This document shows, piece by piece, positions 52,878-63,279 of a stretch of DNA of 64,000 bases. The first letter of the stretch is position 1; each line of letters begins with the position of its first letter. The notes beneath the pieces are model-generated. The model ran no database searches, had not been told where the DNA came from, and worked only from the letters and a program-made list of their open reading frames with translations. The stretch lies in the NCBI RefSeq assembly GCF_900111345.1, contig NZ_FOGY01000001.1, positions 558,001-622,000 on the forward strand, read 5' to 3'. Both the position numbers and the translations under genes were made by a program. Source of the stretch: Psychrobacillus sp. OK032. GTDB taxonomy: Bacteria > Bacillota > Bacilli > Bacillales_A > Planococcaceae.

Positions 52878-55710
52878 ATGCTTCCTCTGCCTGCACTACC
52901 GGTCTATTCGTCTGTTTAAAGTACGAAACGGTTAGCATAATAATTGCGATTGCGCCTGTTATGATTGCTCCCCATAAGAAGCTCGTCTCTGGTTCATATT
53001 TAATAGACATATAAACCGTTGATAACATATCTGGAAGTGGAATATCTGGCACCGCAAGTATTAATAGTGGAATAATATATACACACATTAGTACAACACT
53101 TGCTATCCATCCCGCTGATTGACCAAACTCAAGCGCAGTACGAATAATCCCTGCACTTGCAAGCAATAAGAGAATCGTGAAAATAGTCCATTCTACTGCC
53201 CGGTCGTCATTCAATATATACATATTAATACTGTATAAACTAATGATGAGCCCAGCGAGTAAAGACAAAATTGCAGTAAGACCTAAACGTAATCCGATTG
53301 GACCTTCTTTCATTTGATACGTGAAATAGCCGATCAAGAGACTACTAATAAGTAAAATAATAAATAGAATGACCGGAGGCACTTTCTGCGCTTCTTCTGA
53401 AAGTTCCGCTTCCCCTTTTACATCTAATGGATTGACAAAGTGATTGAAGGCATATCCATTTTCTTGACCATCAACATACGTGTTTGCAAGGAATCCTTTA
53501 ATATCCTCGTCAAATGCTGCCATAGCATCGACATTAGTTTCCCATTTATTACTAAATTCATTGGAAGTATTCTTGATGTCGCCAGCTTTTGCGGATAAAT
53601 CATTTGCATAATTGACCAAACTACTCTGTTTTTGAGATAAAGATTGCATCATTCCGCTTAATGAAACTAGCTGGTTACTTACATTTTGTTGACCTGACAT
53701 AACTTCCCCTTCGGAAGCTGTTGACATAGGTTCACTCGATCCGATCATCATTGACGGTGTTTGAATTTGTTGAAGTAGCATATTTGCTTGTTCATCAATG
53801 GCATTTAAATCCGACAGTAACGATGTATGCTGTTCCTCCACCGTTTCTTGGTAACCGGACATAATTGCTGCAAACGTTGTATTCAAATCCGTTAGGCCAA
53901 GTTCTGTTTCTGGAATGCTTTCACTTACAGAAGTCCAGCCTGCAAGCTCTTCCTCATTCAAATCCACCACGTTTTTCAATAAAGCTGTTAAAATTTCATC
54001 TTCTAACATGGCGTCCTTATTTGCAGTTTGCCCTCCCTCACTAAGCGTAAATTCAAATTGTTTCAGCGTTGCATAATAGGAAAGAAGAGCACTAGTATCT
54101 GTACTAGTAGCACCTTTTGCAAATAATGCTTCTAATCTTGACTGCTGATCCGTTGATAAATGAGGATGCCTTAATAAGGTCTCTTCTTTTTGCTTGATCT
54201 CCGCACCAATCCTTGCTGTATCAACTGGATAGGAGTTTAATATTTGTTGCACCGATTCATATTCTCTAGCTATAGAATTGTAGTTTTCTAGTAGATTTGT
54301 ATATTCGGCCGCTGCTTGTGAGTAGTCATTTTTTCCTTCTTCTTTTGTCTGATTCCAAATGGATTCTTTTGCAGAAATACCGGTATTGATCGTAGCTAAT
54401 TCTTCTTCGAGTTGTTCAAGTTCACCGATAAATCCAGATTCCGGATCTGCTGCGGCTACTCTTTCTTTCATAGCAGAAAGCGCAGTTAACATATCCGCCA
54501 CTTTTGCTCGTTCTTCTTCTAATGCAGGAAGTATAAGAGCTTCTTTACTAACTACTTTACGATTCATTTCTTCCTTCGTTGACATGAGCTGTTGCTGATC
54601 TGTTCCAATATTCGTTACACCTAATACAGCGGGACCGTTCTTTCCTGTTTCAATCCCTTTTTCCAAATTAGCTAAAATGGTGTTATTGTATCGATCGATC
54701 GCAGTTCCTTGTACGATTAGTAAGTCGGACAATTGGCGGTCCACTTCATTTTGACGTAATTCAGATAAGGAGTTCAGTTTCTCTTTGTTTGTATCTATTA
54801 TTTCGTTTACTTTTTCAATTTCTTCGTTTAGTGTTTCTTGGTTGTCTTCGAGCATTTGAACGGATTTGTTATACTGTTCGGCTTGCATCGCAGCAGCAGC
54901 TTGAATTTTAGCTAAACTACTATCTTGTACTTGTTGTAAAATCTGTTTTTGAGTATCTTGAAATTCTCTGTATTGCTGAACATATGTGACGAATCCGTTC
55001 ATTTGCTGACCAAATGATTCTGCATTTTCAATGCGTGAACTATGTCCATCGCTTGCTGTACCTATGGTAGAAAGTAGAGAATCCATTTGTTCTTTCTGTC
55101 TATTCATTTGATCCGCAAGCGTCTCCGATTCAGGCTTATAATAAGCCGACATCGTACTTAAAAATTCCGTTTCTTTCCCTAAAATATTCGCAAATTCTTT
55201 TTTAATATGATTCATTTCCTGGGCAATATAACTCCAGTAAAGCGTGGAAACTTTATCGTTTACTCGATTTGTAGCTAGTTCAATCTCGTTTAGCACACGC
55301 TCCTTTTTTATGCCCGTTTTTTGACGCTGCACTTGATAAGAAAAGGTCGCTTTTTTCGGATTTTGTTCATCGTAAGACATTATATTTTCTGAGAAGTTGG
55401 AAGGAATATATACGATTGCCTCATATTGATGGGATTTTAATCCATTCTCTGCAGCTCCACGCCCCATCACTTTCCATTCATACGGCGATTTCTCTGCCAA
55501 AATGGAAACTACCTCTTTTCCCATCTCAACATTTTCTTCATCCTTCGATAGCCCTCTATCTTCGTTAACGATGGCAATCACTCGTTTGTTCGTATTATTC
55601 AAATCTAGTAAGTTAACACCCATCAGTTGAAAAAACAAAATAGGGACTGCTAATATAACTAAAATTCCAGCGGTTAATTTCAACCATTTCATATGCTTAT
55701 CTGATTTCAT
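52867..55710 (-). CDS. esaA: T7SS membrane component EsaA (YueB-like)
   Basis: About 947 residues. N-terminal membrane segment (about 8-28, LTAGILVILAVPILFFQLMG), a very long extracellular helical/coiled-coil region (to about 770), then five membrane segments (from VPPVILFIILLISSLLIGYF to WGAIITGAIAIIMLTVSYF). EsaA/YueB forms the extracellular shaft of type VIIb systems and is the SPP1 phage receptor in B. subtilis. ATG 55710 has the SD AGAGGAAG and overlaps the essC stop as ATGA. Confidence 0.9.
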   Translation of the reverse strand: MKSDKHMKWLKLTAGILVILAVPILFFQLMGVNLLDLNNTNKRVIAIVNEDRGLSKDEENVEMGKEVVSILAEKSPYEWKVMGRGAAENGLKSHQYEAIVYIPSNFSENIMSYDEQNPKKATFSYQVQRQKTGIKKERVLNEIELATNRVNDKVSTLYWSYIAQEMNHIKKEFANILGKETEFLSTMSAYYKPESETLADQMNRQKEQMDSLLSTIGTASDGHSSRIENAESFGQQMNGFVTYVQQYREFQDTQKQILQQVQDSSLAKIQAAAAMQAEQYNKSVQMLEDNQETLNEEIEKVNEIIDTNKEKLNSLSELRQNEVDRQLSDLLIVQGTAIDRYNNTILANLEKGIETGKNGPAVLGVTNIGTDQQQLMSTKEEMNRKVVSKEALILPALEEERAKVADMLTALSAMKERVAAADPESGFIGELEQLEEELATINTGISAKESIWNQTKEEGKNDYSQAAAEYTNLLENYNSIAREYESVQQILNSYPVDTARIGAEIKQKEETLLRHPHLSTDQQSRLEALFAKGATSTDTSALLSYYATLKQFEFTLSEGGQTANKDAMLEDEILTALLKNVVDLNEEELAGWTSVSESIPETELGLTDLNTTFAAIMSGYQETVEEQHTSLLSDLNAIDEQANMLLQQIQTPSMMIGSSEPMSTASEGEVMSGQQNVSNQLVSLSGMMQSLSQKQSSLVNYANDLSAKAGDIKNTSNEFSNKWETNVDAMAAFDEDIKGFLANTYVDGQENGYAFNHFVNPLDVKGEAELSEEAQKVPPVILFIILLISSLLIGYFTYQMKEGPIGLRLGLTAILSLLAGLIISLYSINMYILNDDRAVEWTIFTILLLLASAGIIRTALEFGQSAGWIASVVLMCVYIIPLLILAVPDIPLPDMLSTVYMSIKYEPETSFLWGAIITGAIAIIMLTVSYFKQTNRPVVQAEEAYEN

Positions 55711-58700
55711 TGCAAAATCTTCCTCTCCATCTTGCATAATGGGAGTTGTACTTTCGTCGTATTCCCATTTAACATATAGTGTGCAAATCCAAGTGGTAAT
55801 TCCGCTTCTTTTCGCTCATAAGCTAATGTGTATAATGTTTGTTCTGATTTTTTCGTATAAAGGATTGCTTGACGAATGAGTTTTAGTTCATTCGTGAATG
55901 CGTCATAGCCCTTTGTAATTTCTGCATTGTTTCCAGAAACAATGACATTAAATCCTAAGTGAGCATAGTTTTTCATCATTTTTGAAAGACGATCTTGAAT
56001 ACCGATATCAGCGACTTGCAAAAATCTTGTATATCCATCGATCACAAAATAAGAAAGAACTACTTCCACCTTGGCATTTCCTTGTTGCAATTTTTCTACA
56101 TACGTTTTTTCCACATCTGCATAATACTGCTCTGCACGCGAAATCCATTCAACCAAGCTTTCTTTTGTTTCTAAATATTCAATTGCCGAAACATCCGAGA
56201 ACATGGATAAACCTCGATCAAAGGAGTCAAAGATGGTTATAAATCCTGTTTGCTGTTCCATTAATGTAGTGAGCATCCACCTTAATGTATTCGTTTTTCC
56301 TCTTTGTACTTGCCCGACTAGTAGGCAATGACGATTTTTCTTAAAATCGATGGACATTGGACGTACAGTTTCTTCATCTAATCCTATTGGAACGACTCCA
56401 TCTCTTGTTACAGGTTCCAAATAATTTGCAAAATGAATATCAGTTAACTCTAGTGGCAACATCGCAATCGGACTTGGAAGTACTTCATCACGATATTTAT
56501 CCTGTAGTGCTTGAATATTCCTTTTCATCAATTCCAATACTTCAAAATCGTCTGCTCCTTTACCCGGAAGGTAAATTTGCGTGAAATAGGCGTCTTCTTT
56601 TTTCAATATCGCTCGACCTGGAAAAGGTTCTAAGTTAAAAGGAACACGCCCAATAACTGTAAAGGCTTCAGTTGCATCCAATAAGTAGTGGACAACCTTC
56701 GTTTTTAAGTTATTCATGAGCGATTGTCTAACAGATTGAACCCTTGTTGCTGCTATGAACAAATAAATACCAAGTGATTGACCATCTCTTCCGAATTGAA
56801 TAAGTTGCGATTCCAATTCTTCCATTTCTTCACGGACAATATCATAGTTATCAACTACTAAATAGATAAATGGTAGTTTCTGTTCGGACAATTTGTTATA
56901 CATATGGATATTGCTAACTTCTGTTTGTTGGAAAGCGATCTTTCTTTTTGCAATTTCTTCTTTTATTCGTTTGATGAGTTTTTCACGCTTTAGTTCTTCA
57001 TCTATTGTGAAATAATCAGCTGTTTGTGGAAGTTGCTTTAACGGAAGTAACGACCCATTGCCATAATCTAAAATATAGAAGTTTGCTTCACTCGGTGCTA
57101 ATTGCTCCGCTATTCCAAGGATGGCCGTAAGTAATGTATACGATTTACCATATCCGGAAGAACCGAATACCCCTAGATTTCCATCTTTCGTCCAGTCGTA
57201 GTTCACTTGCGTTTGACTTTGTTTCTCTGGTTCATCCATCATGCCAATTGGAACCCCTTTTTGTAAGGAAACATTCGCTAAATGTTTTTCCATTCGAAGT
57301 GCGAGTGGTGGCAACCATGGACTAGCTAGTTTTCGGATGTTTAGCTTTGCTGTCGTTTCTGCAATCTTAGCTGTGACAGCTTCTATTTCTGTTAAACCGC
57401 TTGATTTTTTCTTCCCATTTGTTGCGATACCAGAAAGCGGATAGAGACCGAGATCTGTAACAATTGCCACATCATCTTCGCCTTCCAATACTTCCTCCAT
57501 ATAGGCTGCTCCACTCCATGCAGACTGGAATAATTCATACACTTCGTTGTTCCCAACTTGTAAGTACCCTCGACCAGTTACCGTAATGGATGCGGCATCA
57601 CTGTTTTTTAATATTTCTTTACTATCCGATGCATCCTGTACTTTCAACGCCACACGGAAACGAGCATTACTCCAGATTTGGTCATCGATAATGCCTCCGG
57701 GTTTTTGTGTTGCTAAAATCAGATGCACACCCAGGCTTCGACCAATTCGTGCAGTACTTACCAGTTCACGAATAAATTCCGGTTCCTCGCTTTTCAACTC
57801 CGCAAATTCATCGGAAATAAGAAATAAATGTGGTAGTGGCTCCACTGCCTTACCTGCTTTATATAAGGTGGTATAGTCATCAATATGTGTGACCGTATAC
57901 TGATCAAATAGACGCTGCCTTCTTTTCAATTCACTATTAATAGAAGCGAGAGCACGCATACTAAAGTTTTTACTTCCTTCAATATTCGTGATTGTGCCAA
58001 GAAGATGCGGGATTTGTTTAAAAGGCTGTGCCATCCCCCCACCTTTATAATCGATTAAAAGAAAAGCCACTTCATGCGGATGGAAATGTACGGCCAGCGA
58101 TAAAATATACGTCTGTAAAAACTCACTTTTACCAGATCCGGTAGTACCAGCCAGTAACCCGTGAGGACCATGCGCTTTTTCATGTAAATTCAACCGAACG
58201 AGCTCATCTTTTCCTTTAAAACCGATTGGTACAGCTAATGATTTGGCTGATTCGTTCATTGTCCAATTGTTACTAATCGGAACATCTGCTACATCTCTGA
58301 CTCCGAACATTTCTAAAAAACTAACGGAATCAGGAATGGAATTTTTTATACCGATTTGATGATTCAACGTTCTTAACATGCGAGCAAAGCGTTCATTTGT
58401 CGATTGATCGTATGCATCTAAGCGAAATGGAATATCTACTGCTTTTCCAGCATCGATTAGAATGTCTCCCTCTTGTTCATTTACATAGCGAACAAGTGTA
58501 TGGACATTTTCCGTCATACGCTCTTGTGCCGATTCCGCAAAAATAACAGAAATTCCAAGCTCTTTCGTGTTTTTGCTTTCTAAGTACTCTAAAATAACGT
58601 GCTCAGCAAGTAATGAATAATCAGAAATGATAAAAATAAGATGAGGCGCGAACTTCACTTTTCCTTTCATTTCATCTGCATCCCGCTCACGAATGAGTTC

Positions 58701-60197
58701 ATATAAAGAAGAAAGTAACTGGTCCCGCGTTTCTTCGTTATGGATTAGCCCTCTTGCATGCATATGCGGAAGCTTGAAATGCGGCAACCACTTCATCCAT
58801 TCAAATCTTTCGTATTCCTTGTGGTTAAAAATATAAATAAATCTCGTGTCATGATAACTATGCGAAAACGCTAGTTGACCGATTAGCTGATGCAATTCTC
58901 GTTTAATAACCGATTCTTTTCCGATTAGACCTAATATCCCTTCCGAGAGATTAGTTGTGATTGGTGCATTCGGAATTTCTTTATAGACAGCTTCCATTCG
59001 CTGTGCTTGTTCTAGCAAATCATCTATTTCTCTATTCGCCATATCTCCAGATGATAGTTTAACCTCATAGCTAGAGGGAATAGTACCTGTACCGAGTCGA
59101 AATTCTAAAAAGTCATGACTTTCCAATGTACGTTCCCAAATCCTCCCAGAAAGTACTTTCGTCATTTGTTTCATTTCTTCAAAAGGAGGGAAATGATAGG
59201 CTAAAACACGTTTCTGTTTTTCCGATAGTTCATATAGTTCCTGCCGCATATTTTCTAAGTAAGCCGTATATACGCGAAGTCTTTTTTCTGCATTTAACTT
59301 TCGTTTCTTTCGATCTTTGAAAAATTGAACGGTCGACATTACTAAAACAGCTAAGAACATCGCAATAGAAATGATGATGAAGCTTCCTCTTGGTATGAAG
59401 TAAGCAACGAGTCCTAGGACAACAAGCATGACAAGTGGAAGTGCGATAGTTAACAATAATCCACGTCCATTATCATCACTTTCTTGTGAAGGGAACGATA
59501 TCGACACCTTGTCTTCAGGCAAGTCATAAATCATACGTGGCGTACGTCTATAATCCGGATACATATGGAATATTTCCGATTTTTGCACTTCGATTTCAGA
59601 AAGGCTCGTTTCATATACATTAGATGTTGTCACTTTCAACTGATCTCGCTCGATTAGTGTCATTTCCATGAATGCCCACTGGATAATATCACCAGTATGA
59701 AGAATTTCGTTCGTTTCACATCGTTTTCCATTCACAAACAAAGGACAGCCGAATTCTTTTTTAATAATCCATCCGCTTGCTATTTTGTTTAGTGAAAAAT
59801 GACCAGACTCTACATGTTGGAATTGAACATTTTTCCGTCTGAATGTGGCAGTCTCTAGTTGACAGTCAAAAGAAACTTCTTGTTCATAGTCTATAAAGTA
59901 AGTCTTGGATGTGATAGGTGTCGAAGAAGCATATAAATGGAGAATCTTATCTTCTTGATCAATTCTTAAACCTTCTTCATCTGTTAATTTACCTACATAC
60001 TCGTTTCCACTGTATACGGAGAGACTATTGTCTTCTTTTTTTACTGTTATATGTCCATTTATAAATGGATACGTTTGAATCGTGACGTCATTTTCTACTT
60101 TTGGACCGATTGTAAGGGGAATAAATCCATTTTCCTCCAAACTTATTCGCTGATAATATTCGCGGTAAAACAGCCATAATTGCAGCAATGCAAACAC
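55707..60197 (-). CDS. essC: T7SS motor ATPase EssC (YukB/FtsK-SpoIIIE type)
   Basis: 1496 residues. Two FHA-like domains (about 20-110 and 125-205), two membrane segments (about 245-295), then three FtsK-type ATPase modules. Walker A motifs are AGTTGSGKSEF (about 680), FGSSGYGKSYT (about 1014) and VGQVQRGKTNT (about 1296). FLLIDYKGGGM is the first Walker B. All three Walker A lysines are present, so the motor looks intact. The frame opens at GTG 60197, but TTG 60188 lies 6 nt from AGGTG and may be the true start. Confidence 0.93.
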   Translation of the reverse strand: MFALLQLWLFYREYYQRISLEENGFIPLTIGPKVENDVTIQTYPFINGHITVKKEDNSLSVYSGNEYVGKLTDEEGLRIDQEDKILHLYASSTPITSKTYFIDYEQEVSFDCQLETATFRRKNVQFQHVESGHFSLNKIASGWIIKKEFGCPLFVNGKRCETNEILHTGDIIQWAFMEMTLIERDQLKVTTSNVYETSLSEIEVQKSEIFHMYPDYRRTPRMIYDLPEDKVSISFPSQESDDNGRGLLLTIALPLVMLVVLGLVAYFIPRGSFIIISIAMFLAVLVMSTVQFFKDRKKRKLNAEKRLRVYTAYLENMRQELYELSEKQKRVLAYHFPPFEEMKQMTKVLSGRIWERTLESHDFLEFRLGTGTIPSSYEVKLSSGDMANREIDDLLEQAQRMEAVYKEIPNAPITTNLSEGILGLIGKESVIKRELHQLIGQLAFSHSYHDTRFIYIFNHKEYERFEWMKWLPHFKLPHMHARGLIHNEETRDQLLSSLYELIRERDADEMKGKVKFAPHLIFIISDYSLLAEHVILEYLESKNTKELGISVIFAESAQERMTENVHTLVRYVNEQEGDILIDAGKAVDIPFRLDAYDQSTNERFARMLRTLNHQIGIKNSIPDSVSFLEMFGVRDVADVPISNNWTMNESAKSLAVPIGFKGKDELVRLNLHEKAHGPHGLLAGTTGSGKSEFLQTYILSLAVHFHPHEVAFLLIDYKGGGMAQPFKQIPHLLGTITNIEGSKNFSMRALASINSELKRRQRLFDQYTVTHIDDYTTLYKAGKAVEPLPHLFLISDEFAELKSEEPEFIRELVSTARIGRSLGVHLILATQKPGGIIDDQIWSNARFRVALKVQDASDSKEILKNSDAASITVTGRGYLQVGNNEVYELFQSAWSGAAYMEEVLEGEDDVAIVTDLGLYPLSGIATNGKKKSSGLTEIEAVTAKIAETTAKLNIRKLASPWLPPLALRMEKHLANVSLQKGVPIGMMDEPEKQSQTQVNYDWTKDGNLGVFGSSGYGKSYTLLTAILGIAEQLAPSEANFYILDYGNGSLLPLKQLPQTADYFTIDEELKREKLIKRIKEEIAKRKIAFQQTEVSNIHMYNKLSEQKLPFIYLVVDNYDIVREEMEELESQLIQFGRDGQSLGIYLFIAATRVQSVRQSLMNNLKTKVVHYLLDATEAFTVIGRVPFNLEPFPGRAILKKEDAYFTQIYLPGKGADDFEVLELMKRNIQALQDKYRDEVLPSPIAMLPLELTDIHFANYLEPVTRDGVVPIGLDEETVRPMSIDFKKNRHCLLVGQVQRGKTNTLRWMLTTLMEQQTGFITIFDSFDRGLSMFSDVSAIEYLETKESLVEWISRAEQYYADVEKTYVEKLQQGNAKVEVVLSYFVIDGYTRFLQVADIGIQDRLSKMMKNYAHLGFNVIVSGNNAEITKGYDAFTNELKLIRQAILYTKKSEQTLYTLAYERKEAELPLGFAHYMLNGNTTKVQLPLCKMERKILQ

Positions 60198-60204
60198 CTA
60201 CTTT

Positions 60205-61407
60205 CTATCTGTTCATTTTCGCTTGTCTTTTCTTTTTTTCTGTTTCTTCTTCTTGCTCCATCAGTTTTTCATATTCTTCTACTTCTCTATCAATCTCATC
60301 TAAAAGTGTTTGCATCTCTTCACCTGATAGTTTCTGATCTGCTTTAACTTCCTCGCGTCGTTTCAATAGACCGTACGTAATAAGCTCGCCGTCTTCCATT
60401 GATCTAGCTAGGTCCACAGCATTTTCTGCTTCACCGCGATTAATATAAATCCAATACATTAAATAATTCGCATCCGTCTGTAATGTGATATTAGACAATA
60501 CATTTTCCTTCTGTTCTTCATCTAATCGTTCATTCGTAACGGAAGCGTAAGCTAGTTCGTACAACACAACGTACGGCATAGCTTTCACACTATATGGACT
60601 TAATTGTGTAACAACTTGGCTGTAATTCTGTCCCAAAAAGTATTCATGGCTGAGCGTATATGCTTCGTGCTTTGGCTTTTCGTGTATGAAATAAATAATA
60701 GTAAATATGATTGCAGGAATAATTAGCACTCCAAGCCCTATAGAAAGCCATTTCGTTATCTTCCATTTTTTTCGTGGGAGTTTTACATTTGCCTGTTCCT
60801 TTATTTCCAATTGCTCCAATTGCTGACCGATAAAATCGAGTAAGGACTCACTATCCGTCATCGACATTAGTTTTGCACCAATTTCTTTTAACTCAAGAAT
60901 CTCCGAGTATTTCAAATACTCCTCGAACGTAAACGAGGCGTCTATTGCAGCAGCAACGACAGCTTTTGTTTCTAACCAAACTTGCTCCTCATTCGTCTCA
61001 TATGGCGGCAAGCTTCCCATCACACCGTAATACAAAAAGGAGGGATCCATCCCTCTGCTATATACAATGTTTTCCGGACAAACGATTAAATTTAAGCGAG
61101 GATAAGGATGAGCATAAACCTTTTCCACGAGTTGATAAGCAAACATCCATCTCGATTTTTCATCTTCTAAATGCATGTCGCTAAATCGCTTTAAGGAGGT
61201 CGGAATCATTGCTTGAATGATTAGTTCATCATCCGTTATCGTAATGTCCTTCGAAATTTTCGGGCTCACTTCTTTTAGAAAAATTATTTCTTCCGTTCGT
61301 TTAAAGCCGACCCGTTCTTTTTGGAAGACAAATGTTGTTTTACTTTCTTCTTCATTTATTTCTGCACCTATCCGATTTTTTAAATATGTATGTGAATTAG
61401 TGGCCAT
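60205..61407 (-). CDS. essB: T7SS component EssB (YukC-like)
   Basis: 400 residues. The cytoplasmic N-terminal half is the pseudokinase-like domain (about 1-215; no kinase catalytic motifs), then one membrane segment (about 228-248, IGLGVLIIPAIIFTIIYFI), then an extracytoplasmic helical domain with a very charged Glu/Lys/Arg end. ATG 61407 has the SD GAAGGAG; a longer frame to 61467 overlaps yukD and lacks one. YukC of B. subtilis is slightly longer (about 450). Confidence 0.88.
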   Translation of the reverse strand: MATNSHTYLKNRIGAEINEEESKTTFVFQKERVGFKRTEEIIFLKEVSPKISKDITITDDELIIQAMIPTSLKRFSDMHLEDEKSRWMFAYQLVEKVYAHPYPRLNLIVCPENIVYSRGMDPSFLYYGVMGSLPPYETNEEQVWLETKAVVAAAIDASFTFEEYLKYSEILELKEIGAKLMSMTDSESLLDFIGQQLEQLEIKEQANVKLPRKKWKITKWLSIGLGVLIIPAIIFTIIYFIHEKPKHEAYTLSHEYFLGQNYSQVVTQLSPYSVKAMPYVVLYELAYASVTNERLDEEQKENVLSNITLQTDANYLMYWIYINRGEAENAVDLARSMEDGELITYGLLKRREEVKADQKLSGEEMQTLLDEIDREVEEYEKLMEQEEETEKKKRQAKMNR

Positions 61408-61420
61408 CTTCTTAACTCCT

Positions 61421-61660
61421 TCAAATAATTTCGATTCGATCACCAGTCGTAATTCCGCAATGCGCAAGTGTTAAATGACCTGGAAATAATTTATCTTTGT
61501 TTACTACGCGCACCCAATGACCTTCCCGTGGAGTTGTGGAAATTGCATTTGCTTGCAACGCTATATCGATCATTTTTTTCATCGTATAATAATCGGATAG
61601 TCTAAGATCCATTACATCACCCTCGTAATTGGACAAGTCTACCGTAATTTCTATATACAT
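61421..61660 (-). CDS. yukD: Ubiquitin-like T7SS protein EsaB (YukD)
   Basis: 79 residues, the same length as B. subtilis YukD. MYIEITVDLSNYEGDVMDLR starts a ubiquitin-like beta-grasp fold, ending HCGITTGDRIEII. No C-terminal di-glycine, so it is not expected to be conjugated. ATG 61660 has the SD AGGGGTGA. Confidence 0.9.
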   Translation of the reverse strand: MYIEITVDLSNYEGDVMDLRLSDYYTMKKMIDIALQANAISTTPREGHWVRVVNKDKLFPGHLTLAHCGITTGDRIEII

Positions 61661-61739
61661 AATTTCACCCCTATGAAGGAAAAAGCGCCTTCCTTTGTGG
61701 AACGACGCTCTACTCTTTTCTTCTTCCAAGTTGGAAGCG

Positions 61740-62033
61740 TTATCCGCGGATTTGACTCGCGATTTGTTGATCCGCATCTTGTAATGCTTGACCTGCACGG
61801 CTTAATTGAATTCCCACTTCACTTAATAGTTCACGCATTTCGTTAAAATGAGGTTTAAGTCTCTCGTATTGTTCAGCGAATGCTGCACTTGAAGACCCTT
61901 CCCACATTGATTGCAATTCACCAATCATTCCGTCTAAACGACCGATTTGGGATCCAACCTCCCCTGACTCATGGTTGTAGCGAGAAGCCATTGCATCTAG
62001 TTCTGCTGGTGTTACGCGAATAATTCCTGACAT
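61740..62033 (-). CDS. esxA: WXG100 protein EsxA (YukE)
   Basis: 97 residues, the WXG100 secreted substrate and structural partner of type VIIb systems. Helix-turn-helix hairpin with the W-x-G turn in LQSMWEGSSSAAF, preceded by IIRVTPAELDAMASRYNHES. An ATG at 62042 is fused to the SD AAGGGAG, so ATG 62033 (spacing 9) is preferred and gives the exact YukE length. First gene of the machine operon. Confidence 0.93.
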   Translation of the reverse strand: MSGIIRVTPAELDAMASRYNHESGEVGSQIGRLDGMIGELQSMWEGSSSAAFAEQYERLKPHFNEMRELLSEVGIQLSRAGQALQDADQQIASQIRG

Positions 62034-62066
62034 TCCATACATCTCCCTTATCTTTTAATTTTGTCA

Positions 62067-62094
62067 TTTATAAAATAACTGTACTGGGAAGCAA
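62067..62094 (-). promoter_or_regulatory. Candidate promoter of the T7SS operon
   Basis: TTGCTT (62089-62094), 16-bp spacer, TATAAA (62067-62072) on the minus strand, 34 bp upstream of the esxA start. No terminator is visible between esxA and the LXG cassette. The 62095-62640 stretch is AT-rich with no gene seen. Confidence 0.45.
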
Positions 62095-62655
62095 TTAAAG
62101 ATTTGTGTAATGCTTCATCGTTTAGCAACTCACCAACACAGATACTTCCACTTTTTTCAGTAAATTAGGAAATAATGCTTCTATAGTCCAAGGATTCTAT
62201 TCCCAACTTAATAGAGTTATAAACCCGAAATATTCAATATTTAAAAATAATTAAAAAGGTTTATTTCAGAAGCAAAATAATTGGATATATATGAAAAATA
62301 AATTCCTAAGTTTTCCTTAATATAATAAATAACACTACATGTTGCGGACGTCAAAGTTACAAAATTTACAATAAAAATTCCTTAGTTCCATGCACACAAG
62401 GACTTATGTCACATCATTTTAATAATGAATACTATTTGACACTTTTTTTATATCGTTTTCTGAAATATTCTTCTAAATAGCAAAAATTCATAATCATAAA
62501 TTAAACCTAGTACTTTTAGATCATTTTTATCAGAATTATCAATAATTATCTCGATGTAACAATACTTAATTCTATGGTATTAAAGTGGCACTAGTTTTTC
62601 GATGCTGCCAACTAAAGATGGTTTGCATTTTAGAAAAAAAGAGAGCAACAAGAAG

Positions 62656-62936
62656 TGTCCGCTAGGATTTTCGCTGCATGTGGACGCTTTCCGCCGGCAT
62701 GGCTTCAGCCGCTTCCCTCGCTCCTGCGCAAGCCCGTAGTAAAAGAGTTAATCTCATATGAAGTAACATGCGTATTAAAAGCTCGATTAAGTGTACTCTA
62801 TGATTTCCGCTTCAGGCGGACGCTTTCCGCGGGGTGAGCGATGAGCCATCACCGACGCTACGCGTACGTTGTGATGTCTCATCTGTCTCACTCATCCCGC
62901 CGGAGTCGCCGCCTTTCGCTGCAATCAAAGGGACTT
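62656..62936. repeat. GC-rich repeats, copies 10 (partial) and 11 (full)
   Basis: Copy 10 (62656-62735): GTCCGCTAGGATTTTCGC, GTGGACGCTTTCCGCC and GGCATGGCTTCAGCCGC. Copy 11 (62799-62936): GATTTCCGCTTCAGGCGG, GCGGGGTGAGCGATGAGCC, then GTCTCATCTGTCTCACTCAT and CGGAGTCGCCGCC. Copy 11 matches copy 1 over its whole length. Both lie upstream of the T7SS operon. Frames through them are not genes. Confidence 0.78.
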
Positions 62937-63030
62937 GTTGACTAATCAGTATCTAAGCTTAGCAGAGCTTGGGAATTAACAAGACCACCGCGATAAATCC
63001 CAATATTATATGTATCCAGTAAATGGCTTA

Positions 63031-63150
63031 GAGCAACAGACTGGTCATTGAATGCAACCAATACTATTGCGAAAGCAATCAATTCAATCTATAGAGCGAC
63101 CAAATCAACTGAAAGTAACCAATCAATTGTCGAGTCGAGAGCAATCAATT
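63031..63150. repeat. 21-bp phased GCAAYC array (six cores)
   Basis: GCAACA 63033, GCAACC 63054, GCAATC 63075, GCGACC 63096, GTAACC 63115 and GCAATC 63141: steps 21, 21, 21, 19 and 26. It is the reverse complement of the core at 45555-45612. The plus-strand frame crossing it is not a gene. Confidence 0.75.
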
Positions 63151-63241
63151 CTCAAAGTATAGCTAAAAAGTGGTACCCTAATCATCTTGGAAAAAAGATA
63201 TCCGCATACCATATGTTTTATGAATTCAGAAAATATTTAAA

Positions 63242-63278
63242 AAGCAAGGAGAAAAGTGAAATCCTTTTCTCCTTGCTT
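63242..63278. terminator. Terminator of the hydroxyacyl-CoA dehydrogenase gene
   Basis: GCAAGGAGAAAAG/CTTTTCTCCTTGC with T-runs on both strands. Confidence 0.82.
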
Positions 63279-63279
63279 C

